A stretch of 64,000 bases of DNA from assembly GCF_002959965.1 (NCBI RefSeq), contig NZ_PREV01000026.1, positions 2,399,001 through 2,463,000 of the forward strand, given 5' to 3'. Below, piece after piece: positions 26,024 through 32,377 of the stretch (positions are counted from its first letter, which is position 1; every line of letters begins with the position of its first letter). The notes below the pieces were generated by a model that searched no databases, was not told the DNA's origin, and was given only the letters and a program-made list of their open reading frames with translations. The translations under genes and the position numbers were made by a program. This DNA is from Microbulbifer pacificus. GTDB lineage: Bacteria > Pseudomonadota > Gammaproteobacteria > Pseudomonadales > Cellvibrionaceae.

Positions 26024-26408
26024 TGGAGCCCGCTACATAGATAACTGCCGGGGCAAACGTTGCCGCGGTAAGAACCCAAAAAATCGAAAATTTGGCTCTA
26101 CTTACCCTATTGGGACTCTCTACTCGATAGTATGTATATGTGACATACCAGTACACCATAGGACAAACTATCATCAAGCCGACCAAGGTAAAACCTACCG
26201 CATTAGATACACTATCAGCTGAAACAATAAAGTTGAAAGGAATTACTAAAAAGATAAGTATCGACCACAAGAATACATGGATAGATAAGCGATACCAAAT
26301 ACTTAATACGTACTCAAAACCGCAATCCGGGCAGCGAGATTTAGAAAAACTAATTGGTACCACTTCATCTACTTTTTTCGACTTGCATTGAGGGCACTTT
26401 ATTGCCAT
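26016..26408 (-). CDS. Cassette: zinc-ribbon membrane protein
   Basis: 130 residues. An N-terminal zinc ribbon (IKCPQCKSKK and SRCPDCGFEY, residues 4-31) is followed by three or four membrane segments (IHVFLWSILIFLVIPFNFIV; VGFTLVGLMIVCPMVYWYV; FSIFWVLTAATFAPAVIYVA). No assigned function. The stop lies inside the attC, leaving almost no spacer. Confidence 0.7.
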   Translation of the reverse strand: MAIKCPQCKSKKVDEVVPISFSKSRCPDCGFEYVLSIWYRLSIHVFLWSILIFLVIPFNFIVSADSVSNAVGFTLVGLMIVCPMVYWYVTYTYYRVESPNRVSRAKFSIFWVLTAATFAPAVIYVAGSNA

Positions 26409-26428
26409 TCACTTCTTCCTACGTGATG

Positions 26429-26572
26429 CATAACGCCGCGAGCAGCGGCAGCTTGCTTTGGGCGCTTTATGCGCAAAAATGGGAGCGAAGCGACCTGCGC
26501 ATAAAGTGCACAAAGTAAGCTGTCCGGTGGAGGTCCGCAGGGCCGGAACATACTGCCTCGCTTTGTTATGAG
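26429..26572 (-). repeat. attC site (long, hybrid type)
   Basis: From gcataacgccgcgagcagcgg to cgctttgttatga. The inner arms (ttgctttgggcgctttatgcg/cgcataaagtgcacaaagtaa) resemble the short GCCGC family, but the ccggtggaggtccgcagggc stretch belongs to the long family, so it looks like a hybrid. Confidence 0.88.
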
Positions 26573-26574
26573 GT

Positions 26575-27018
26575 TTAGTACGTTTGAACGTTGACGAAAT
26601 CAGCACCGGGCGGCTTTGCTCCTTTGCTAATGAGGAGTTCAAACACTTCTTGTGAGCAATTGCCCCAAACCGCGAAATTGATCGCCGCCATGTCATCATC
26701 ACGAACATAGCTGACATCTGCGCCGCTTCTCATTAATTGGAGTGCAATTTGGCTTCCCTTTTTCTTTCCAGTTGAACAAGCGCACATGAGAGGCGTCATT
26801 CGGTTGTAGTCCAACAGATTGAGATTTGCCCCTTTTTTAATCAAGAGATCAGCAAGTTTGGTAAGACCATTTACACAAGCTATATGCAAAGCTGTGCGCT
26901 TAAACCTTGCCTCCTGACTATTTATATCGACACCGCCGTCGATCAATTGCTCGATATCTTTCAGATTATTTCTGCTAACCGCTAAGAAAAGGGTCTGTAT
27001 TTTGTCTTCTGACTTCAA
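26575..27018 (-). CDS. Cassette: ankyrin-repeat protein
   Basis: 147 residues made of about four ankyrin repeats: LFLAVSRNNLKDIEQLIDGG, RTALHIACVNGLTKLADLLI, MTPLMCACSTGKKKGSQIAL, and AINFAVWGNCSQEVFELLIS. No signal peptide. It would form a small cytoplasmic binding scaffold; the partner is unknown. Confidence 0.85.
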   Translation of the reverse strand: MKSEDKIQTLFLAVSRNNLKDIEQLIDGGVDINSQEARFKRTALHIACVNGLTKLADLLIKKGANLNLLDYNRMTPLMCACSTGKKKGSQIALQLMRSGADVSYVRDDDMAAINFAVWGNCSQEVFELLISKGAKPPGADFVNVQTY

Positions 27019-27030
27019 TTTTTACTCCCC

Positions 27031-27174
27031 TCATAACGCCCGCAGCAGGGGCGACCAATGCTATGCACATGTTGTGCTAAAAAGGGAGCGCAGCGACCAG
27101 CGCAATATGTGCATGGCGTTGGGCGTCCCGCGGAGGCCCGAAGGGCCGGAGCAAACTGCCTGCGTTTGTTAAGC
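27031..27174 (-). repeat. attC site (long type)
   Basis: From tcataacgcccgcagcagggg to gcgtttgttaag. Arms ctatgcacatgttgtgct/agcgcaatatgtgcatgg and the cccgcggaggcccgaagggc stretch match 25171-25315. Confidence 0.9.
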
Positions 27175-27540
27175 ATTGAAGGCCCTGTGCTCTCCCTGAA
27201 AACCTCTGGCTTTGCCTTTATGGCTACAACCTGGAAATGCCCAGCCACGAGAAAATGTATTTTTATACTGATTTTCCTGCTGTTTTGAGATGCCGCTGGA
27301 TCTGGCACTCAAATTGGTTGGATAGCCTCCACCTGCAGGCACATTAAAATTGAACTCAATTTTGCAATTGAGGCAATTTAACTTAAGCGGAGTTGAAACA
27401 GCTATTGGCAGCAACTGTCCATGGCCATCTCTTTGTTCCATACCACATTCTCTTACTTGGATAACGTCCTTATCTAAAGGGGTCGTACTAGCTAACAACA
27501 GGCCAGGAAAAATTCCAATTATGAGCGGTAAGAATTTCAT
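27169..27540 (-). CDS. Cassette: small exported protein
   Basis: 123 residues with a signal peptide (MKFLPLIIGIFPGLLLAST). The mature part has a CLNCKIEFNFNVPAGGGYP stretch and a few more cysteines. No family recognised. Its stop falls inside the attC at 27031-27174, the tight packing typical of cassettes. Confidence 0.65.
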   Translation of the reverse strand: MKFLPLIIGIFPGLLLASTTPLDKDVIQVRECGMEQRDGHGQLLPIAVSTPLKLNCLNCKIEFNFNVPAGGGYPTNLSARSSGISKQQENQYKNTFSRGWAFPGCSHKGKARGFQGEHRAFNA

Positions 27541-27551
27541 TACTTGTGATG

Positions 27552-27670
27552 CTTAACGCCCAGCGCAGGCGCAGCCAGCGCGGAGCGCCTTTTGTGTTAA
27601 TGTTTGAGCGACAGCGAGTAACACAAAAGGTGCGTAGCGTTGGCTGTCGCTCTGCCGCTGTTTGTTATGC
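27552..27670 (-). repeat. attC site
   Basis: From gcttaacgcccagcgcagg to gctgtttgttatgcc; same subfamily as 25902 and 28907, differing at only a few bases. Confidence 0.92.
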
Positions 27671-28186
27671 CTCGGGGCTCGCTAGGTACTCCATAGGGTT
27701 TAGGTAGAATGCTTTTTTCCAACCTTGAGTAGCACCATCAATTTTCCAGGGTAAAGGAATAAGGCTAACGATCGAGTAATGCATATGTGCGGGCTTGCCC
27801 GCTGCATTGCCTGTATCCCCAACTTTACCAATTTCAGTTCCTGCAGTAACAAGAAAACCTGTTGATTCCGACAAACTATCCAGGTGCGCGAAATAGTGAA
27901 TTCGCCACTTTGGCCCCAAGCCAACTACGATGTTTCCTCCTTTTGGCACGCTTCCAGTGTATAGAATGGCCATATTCGTTGCACTTACGGCGGAAGCACC
28001 TCTATTTGCAAAAATATCAACGCCCTTATGAACTCCGGAAGAACCCCACGGCTCATACCAAAACGTATCTTTGTTCCAGTCGCTTGAGCTTGCACCGGAT
28101 ACAGGAATTACCCTACCTTCCGGGATGACGAATCCCAACGAAATAACGATGATCAAAAACGCTAAAATTTTACTTTGTAGTTTCAT
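27665..28186 (-). CDS. Cassette: exported M23 (LytM) peptidase
   Basis: 173 residues with an N-terminal signal or anchor (ILAFLIIVISLGFVIPEG). The M23 zinc site is present: HKGVDIF (HxxxD, about 54-60) and the HMHYS pair (about 133), with IHYFAHLDSL between them. It should cleave peptide cross-links in murein or a surface protein. Short for the family and without a coiled coil or LysM, so it is a bare catalytic domain. Confidence 0.85.
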   Translation of the reverse strand: MKLQSKILAFLIIVISLGFVIPEGRVIPVSGASSSDWNKDTFWYEPWGSSGVHKGVDIFANRGASAVSATNMAILYTGSVPKGGNIVVGLGPKWRIHYFAHLDSLSESTGFLVTAGTEIGKVGDTGNAAGKPAHMHYSIVSLIPLPWKIDGATQGWKKAFYLNPMEYLASPEA

Positions 28187-28198
28187 GATGCTCTTGAG

Positions 28199-28316
28199 GC
28201 ATAACGCCGTGCTCAGCGGCGACTTACTTTATGCGCATTTTGCGCGAAAATAGGAGCGTAGCGACTGCGCAAAAGGTGCATAAAGTAAGGCGTCAGCTGC
28301 AGCACCTTGTTAGCTT
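28199..28316 (-). repeat. attC site
   Basis: From gcataacgccgtgctcagcgg to accttgttagct. Arms ttactttatgcgcattttgcgcg/tgcgcaaaaggtgcataaagtaa. GCCGC subfamily. Confidence 0.9.
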
Positions 28317-28599
28317 AGGCCGCGGCAACGGAGTTCAACATGGCCGCGTACTGGCGCATTGCGGCCTCATAGTTTTGTATGGTTTTATCAGCTACTACGT
28401 TCAATCTCGATAATTGCCGCGTAATACTCTCAATATCTCGCTCATCTGATAGGACCCTGTAACTTACAGTAATTTTTAGGTATTTACTCACAGAATTAAG
28501 ATATGAGATGTATGAATCAATTGAGCTTGACACTCGATCATTGCTTCCGACACCTGCGGATTTTATAAAATCTATATATTCAATTTCTTTTTCGATCAT
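28315..28599 (-). CDS. Cassette: small helical protein (second gene of a two-gene cassette)
   Basis: 94 residues, predicted mostly helical (IEYIDFIKSAG, SYISYLNSVSKYLKITVSY, IESITRQLSRLNVVADKTI, YEAAMRQYAAMLNSVAAA). No signal peptide, no family recognised. It starts 2 bp after the stop of the lipoprotein gene, and both lie between the same pair of attC sites, so this is a cassette with two genes. Confidence 0.6.
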   Translation of the reverse strand: MIEKEIEYIDFIKSAGVGSNDRVSSSIDSYISYLNSVSKYLKITVSYRVLSDERDIESITRQLSRLNVVADKTIQNYEAAMRQYAAMLNSVAAA

Positions 28600-28601
28600 T
28601 T

Positions 28602-28889
28602 TTACGCCTTTGGCTCAATACACTTGAACGTAATTTCTGTTTTGGGGAAGTTTCCCATAATGTATGGAGGCTTAGCATCTACCGTCTCAATGACCTCAAC
28701 AACTTTTCCTGACTTTTGACATTGAGCGTAAGCTTCCTTCATAGCATCTGCTTTCAATGTACCCATGCCAGAAAATCCAGTGGCCGCCTGCCTTGAGACA
28801 ATGTAAGTATCATTACCCATTGGCACGACGCCAGAATTTTGAGCGCAACCGGCAACAATCAATGTTCCCAAGATAATTTTAAACTTCAC
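28602..28889 (-). CDS. Cassette: small lipoprotein
   Basis: 95 residues from a GTG at 28889, chosen because cggag lies just upstream and because this start gives a clean lipoprotein signal (FKIILGTLIVAGC). The mature part (TYIVSRQAATGFSGMGTLKADAMKEAYAQC) resembles a widespread small-lipoprotein pattern (YIV..A..G..G.LK.EA...A..YC) of unknown function. Confidence 0.72.
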   Translation of the reverse strand: MKFKIILGTLIVAGCAQNSGVVPMGNDTYIVSRQAATGFSGMGTLKADAMKEAYAQCQKSGKVVEVIETVDAKPPYIMGNFPKTEITFKCIEPKA

Positions 28890-28906
28890 GATATTCTCCG
28901 TAATTA

Positions 28907-29026
28907 AGCTAACGCCCAGCGCAGGCGCAGCCAGCGCGGAGCGCATTTTGTGTTAATGTTTGAGCGCCAGCGAGTAACACAAAAGGTGCGTAGCGTTGGC
29001 TGTCGCTCTGCCGCTGATTGTTAAGC
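28907..29026 (-). repeat. attC site
   Basis: From agctaacgcccagcgcagg to ctgattgttaag. Same subfamily as 25902 and 27552: cattttgtgtta/taacacaaaagg arms. Confidence 0.92.
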
Positions 29027-29031
29027 ATTGC

Positions 29032-29433
29032 CTAGCTCTGGACGAAAGGCTGACTGGGAAGCTGTGCTCCACACCACGGGCAATAGTTTACTATCGTTTG
29101 ACCATTTAAGAACCAACGCATTCCAGAATCAGGGGTATATGAAATTTGGATTCTAGTTTTTCTTGGCTCTTCAGAAGCACCGAACATTTGTGGACAGCAA
29201 TACTGTGATAGCTTCTGTTGCCTCTCCATTAATTGAACACCAGAGTACATACTTACCCAGCTCTTACATGACTCACATGAACGCAAGTGATCCACTACTT
29301 CTTCATCAATTTTAGAATCGAATGAATCATTGGCCATTCTTGGTACTTCTCTATCGTAGAAGTACCGTAGCGCAACAATAGCCTTATCTTTATAGTGCGC
29401 CACCATCCAGTCTTGAGCTATTGAGCATTTCAT
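29032..29433 (-). CDS. Cassette: cysteine-rich, probably zinc-binding protein
   Basis: 133 residues. The region VVDHLRSCESCKSWVSMYS resembles the zinc finger of anti-sigma factors (HxxxCxxC); further CC (QYCCPQMF) and CPWCGAQLP pairs follow. No membrane segment, so not a classical anti-sigma factor. Function unknown. Confidence 0.68.
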   Translation of the reverse strand: MKCSIAQDWMVAHYKDKAIVALRYFYDREVPRMANDSFDSKIDEEVVDHLRSCESCKSWVSMYSGVQLMERQQKLSQYCCPQMFGASEEPRKTRIQISYTPDSGMRWFLNGQTIVNYCPWCGAQLPSQPFVQS

Positions 29434-29449
29434 CCGTGAGCTCTCTTTG

Positions 29450-29566
29450 CTTAACGCCGCGCTCAGCCGCGGACAACTTTGGGCGCTTTATGCGCGATAA
29501 TGGGAGCGCAGCGACCGCGCATAAAGTGCACAAAGTTGGCCGTCGGCCTGCAGCGCTTTGTTATGA
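29450..29566 (-). repeat. attC site of the first cassette
   Basis: From gcttaacgccgcgctcagccg to gctttgttatga. Arms ctttgggcgctttatgcgcg/cgcgcataaagtgcacaaag. GCCGC subfamily; nearly identical to 24483-24601. Confidence 0.92.
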
Positions 29567-29571
29567 GCGGA

Positions 29572-30216
29572 CTACGCACTTTCTTCGAACCTGGTTTCCT
29601 GCCTCGCCACTTTTGCGAGCCTCAGAATTTCATCTGGCGAAACGAACTTATCGACTACCGACCTAAACTCTACTAATGCCTGCTTGAGATCCTCAATTTC
29701 AGATCGGATACGCTCCATGTTTAAATTATCTCCCTCTTCACCAGCCATTATAGAAATATAGCGAGCCTTTTCTTCCGCTGTATTTTCTATAGGAAACATT
29801 TCCTTGAAGAATAGTGCTGCGCCAATTCCATGGAGAGTTACAGTTCGGTTCATCTTGTAGCCGACAACATCTGCAAGTTTATCTTGCAGCTCAGGATTAA
29901 CTACGGATATATGATCTTGACCGAGTAAATCACCCGAAAGGCGATATAAACGTAGACCTTGCCTTCGAATTTTTCTGTCCCATTTTTCTAATTTTAAAAG
30001 TGCCATATCCGGGGACAATCTAGAAATTACCTCTACGGGATTAGGTTCAGACTCTGAAACCAACTCCTCGCCGTCTTCCACACAGTCTTTTATCAGAAAG
30101 TACACGCGAAGCATTTCTAGGACAGACTCACTACGCTCTGACTCTTTTTTATGTTTACTGTATTCGGTTGCGCCTGTTTTCACTAAATCTACGAGCGCTT
30201 TTATCTGTGAGAACAT
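29572..30216 (-). CDS. Cassette: hypothetical helical protein at the proximal end
   Basis: 214 residues, charged and largely helical (SKHKKESERSESVLEMLRVY; MERIRSEIEDLKQALVEFRS at the end). No signal peptide; no family recognised. The ATG lies 9 bp inside a GTTATGAG core site (complement of 30225-30232), so it opens the array. Confidence 0.65.
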   Translation of the reverse strand: MFSQIKALVDLVKTGATEYSKHKKESERSESVLEMLRVYFLIKDCVEDGEELVSESEPNPVEVISRLSPDMALLKLEKWDRKIRRQGLRLYRLSGDLLGQDHISVVNPELQDKLADVVGYKMNRTVTLHGIGAALFFKEMFPIENTAEEKARYISIMAGEEGDNLNMERIRSEIEDLKQALVEFRSVVDKFVSPDEILRLAKVARQETRFEESA

Positions 30217-30224
30217 GCTATTTG

Positions 30225-30232
30225 CTCATAAC
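30225..30232 (-). other. Bare recombination core site at the proximal edge of the array
   Basis: The complement reads GTTATGAG, the same core as at the start of other cassettes, but it is not followed outward by an attC hairpin. It marks the upstream end of the array: a lost attC, or the trace of an attI. No integrase gene is visible beyond it. Confidence 0.45.
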
Positions 30233-30248
30233 AGTTTATTCATAAGCC

Positions 30249-30277
30249 CCAGATATAGGCATTCTGCCTATATCTGG
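30249..30277. repeat. 29-bp palindrome, copy 1
   Basis: 13-bp perfect arms ccagatataggca/tgcctatatctgg around TTC. It lies between the hipA stop and the first cassette and is paired with a related palindrome 39 bp further on. Confidence 0.75.
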
Positions 30278-30287
30278 AATAAATTGT

Positions 30288-30316
30288 CCATATCTAGCCA
30301 TTATGCCTAGATATGG
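30288..30316. repeat. 29-bp palindrome, copy 2
   Basis: Arms ccatatctag/ctagatatgg around a GCC-ATT-ATGCC-like centre; including one further base pair on each side it spans 30286-30318 with G-T and A-C added. It matches copy 1 at 23 of 29 positions. Two of the changed pairs are compensatory (G-C to T-A, A-T to C-G), so the dyad itself is conserved. Confidence 0.75.
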
Positions 30317-30375
30317 ACGTTTGCGCTCCAATAGTTTTGGCGCAAAATCTTCCTTTCTTCCGCGCTGGGTACAAG

Positions 30376-31692
30376 CTATAGGTGCAATCTGAGATTTCCA
30401 TCAATTTCGTCAATTAACGACTTCGGCACGTCATGCTCCATGGCCAGGTTTCTCCAGTGGGAGACTTGTTCCACGGTATTGTCCACAATGCTGTCGATTT
30501 TCCTTCTGCTGAACAGGGGGCTGACTCTTTCAAGGCTGTAGATATCTTCGCGGGTGAAGTTGTCGCGTTTCCCGTTCAGGCTCATCCAGTGATTATTGAC
30601 CCATTTGCTTCCCGGCTTGTAGCTGTAGGCAAGGTCGTATGCTGGTGCCAGTTGCCACTTCTTTTCCTTTAATAGAAAGGCAAAGTTTTTTGAGTGGTCG
30701 TCGTGATTGCGCGCGACGATATTGAACACCATTCGCCGGAACAGTTGCTCGGCTTCCCGCGCACTGAGCTTCAGTTGTCGCGCTACGCCAAAAAGTTCTC
30801 CATAGGAAAATGCCCCCGGGGTTTTGTAATTCACGTGAGCTATTCCGTTCAGGGTCTGGATGTGGATCTTGTCATTCCCGCGGCGATCAAAGCGCTCGGT
30901 TAAAAAGTGCCGGCGACTCCCTTCACTTAACAAATGGCAGGGCATCATGTCGATGCCGCAATTGGTGGCCAACTGATGGTAGACATACTCCATGGCACCA
31001 AAGCCCATGGGGTCGCCGAAGGTCTCCCGGTCTTTGTTGTGTTCGCTGACGCCGTCGAATTTCATCAGGTAGTGGGTGAATCCCACGGGTGCATCGGTTT
31101 GGCCGGAGCGAACCTGGGTGAATTCCCTGTTGAAAGCGAGCACAGCCTTGGGGCGTGCGCCGCCGGCGCTCATGCCGACAGAGAGCAGGGCCATCATGGC
31201 TTCGCGGTTTTCCTCGCCGGTTTTGTGCAGATGCACGCGAAAGCCGGAGCGGCTGTCGAGAACTTCCTGGGCGATGGCGACCAGTTCGCCGATGGCGATG
31301 TCCTGCGAGGCATTGAGGTATTTGATGCGGGTCGCGGGACTGTATTCCATGGCGCCCATACCACGCTTGCCGGTGTACTGGAGCCTTTGCAGCGGGGTGA
31401 TGTCTGCGGGGTTTTTACCTTGCGCCGCCATCCATGCATTGAGCACCGCATTGCCGAAGTCGTCGGGAAGGGAGTCGGCAATCAGTCCCGGGAGGCCGCG
31501 GAAGGTTTCATGGCTGAGCTGGGGGAAGGAATAGATGCGGCTGCTTAAGGGCATTTTGAGGGGCGACAGTTCTACCCCGGTTTCGATGAAGGCGGGCGCG
31601 TACTCAAAGGCGCCGATCCCGGTATTGGTATCGAAGCTGACGGCGCCTGCGGTCTGCCCCCGGTAATCCACGTTGATGACTTCCATCACCAT
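30376..31692 (-). CDS. hipA: HipA-type serine/threonine kinase toxin
   Basis: 438 residues, the normal length for HipA. An N-terminal beta domain with FRGLPGLIADSLPDDFG (HipA_N) is followed by the kinase: SVGMSAGGARPK (about 171-182, the flexible P-loop with autophosphorylation serine), NHDDHSKN (329-336, catalytic loop) and LAPAYDL (348-354, metal-binding Asp). In E. coli HipA phosphorylates glutamyl-tRNA synthetase and causes growth arrest. Its ATG overlaps the hipB stop by 7 bp (ATGGTGA), so it is translationally coupled to its antidote. Confidence 0.93.
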   Translation of the reverse strand: MVMEVINVDYRGQTAGAVSFDTNTGIGAFEYAPAFIETGVELSPLKMPLSSRIYSFPQLSHETFRGLPGLIADSLPDDFGNAVLNAWMAAQGKNPADITPLQRLQYTGKRGMGAMEYSPATRIKYLNASQDIAIGELVAIAQEVLDSRSGFRVHLHKTGEENREAMMALLSVGMSAGGARPKAVLAFNREFTQVRSGQTDAPVGFTHYLMKFDGVSEHNKDRETFGDPMGFGAMEYVYHQLATNCGIDMMPCHLLSEGSRRHFLTERFDRRGNDKIHIQTLNGIAHVNYKTPGAFSYGELFGVARQLKLSAREAEQLFRRMVFNIVARNHDDHSKNFAFLLKEKKWQLAPAYDLAYSYKPGSKWVNNHWMSLNGKRDNFTREDIYSLERVSPLFSRRKIDSIVDNTVEQVSHWRNLAMEHDVPKSLIDEIDGNLRLHL

Positions 31693-32036
31693 TCGGGCTC
31701 CTCCCGTTCGTCCTTATCGCCTTCTCCGTCTTCCTTGCCGCGCTGACCGGAGGCTCTCTGGCGCTGTTTACCTTGCAACTTGGCGAGTTGGATGGGGGAG
31801 GGAGGGGGCGGTGGCAGGAAGTTGTCGAGCTGGTCGATGAGGTCGACTGCCTGCAGTATTGCCACCAGGACCTCCAGCTGGGCCTTACCTTTTTCCGCGT
31901 TGAGCACGGCCTTGCGGCTGAGGCCGGCGCGCTCGGCGACCTCCAGCTGGGTGAGATCCCGGTTCAGGCGTGCCTGTTTCAGGCGCTGCCCCAGGATTTC
32001 CGCAATGGCGGCGGGAGATTTTTCTCCGATATTCAT
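31686..32036 (-). CDS. hipB: HipB-type antitoxin, XRE-family repressor
   Basis: 116 residues. The HTH (LGQRLKQARLNRDLTQLEVAERAGLSRKAVLNAEKG, split about 15-50) binds DNA; the hinge FLPPPPPSPI and a charged tail (KEDGEGDKDEREEPEW) follow. It should neutralise HipA and repress its own promoter. An 18-bp palindrome with flanking direct repeats lies about 105 bp upstream. The C-terminal tail is more acidic than in E. coli HipB. Confidence 0.9.
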   Translation of the reverse strand: MNIGEKSPAAIAEILGQRLKQARLNRDLTQLEVAERAGLSRKAVLNAEKGKAQLEVLVAILQAVDLIDQLDNFLPPPPPSPIQLAKLQGKQRQRASGQRGKEDGEGDKDEREEPEW

Positions 32037-32377
32037 AAGGTTCTAAATTTGGTACTTAGATGGTTATCTTGATCATTATGTCCTTGTTTTCGGATATTGC
32101 AATATATGGATATAAGGTGCCGAATATGGGACTTAATCAAACTTAAATCGATTTAAGTGCAAATATGGGATTCTTATATTAGATAGCCTGTTTTGCTCGG
32201 GACTTCCTGCTGGGAATCCCTTGTGTCTGGCGACACCACTGTTGCCGCTCTCCGCCCCCGCTGAGGAGGATGGCCGTCGCCGCCCCGGCTGACACAATGC
32301 CCGGCATAACCAGAGCGCCGCACCGCATCAATGTGGTGCTCACGCCCGACCCCAACAATAAACAGGCGGTTAATGCG
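32037..32377. other. Divergent promoter region between hipBA and the MFS transporter
   Basis: AT-rich on the hipB side (32040-32185) and GC-rich on the transporter side. It contains the candidate HipB operator described separately. Near 32264-32273 gaggaggatg matches the MalT box at 8 of 10 positions, 105 bp before the transporter ATG, which is weak evidence. No gene seen here. Confidence 0.45.
32117..32171. promoter_or_regulatory. Candidate HipB operator
   Basis: Perfect 18-bp palindrome acttaaatcgatttaagt (32141-32158), flanked by two direct repeats gtgc-(2 bp)-aatatggga starting near 32118 and 32157. A further atatatggata lies at about 32102. HipB-type repressors bind paired dyads upstream of their own operon, which fits this position. 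Confidence 0.5.

Noticed and set aside
23881-29566. The repeated spaced sites as a CRISPR array
   Set aside because: The repeats are 100-145 bp, imperfect, with inner dyads, and the spacers hold genes. They fit attC and not CRISPR; no cas gene is present.
30225-30320. The region as an attI site
   Set aside because: Only one core site is present and no integrase binding repeats or intI gene are seen; kept only as a possible scar.
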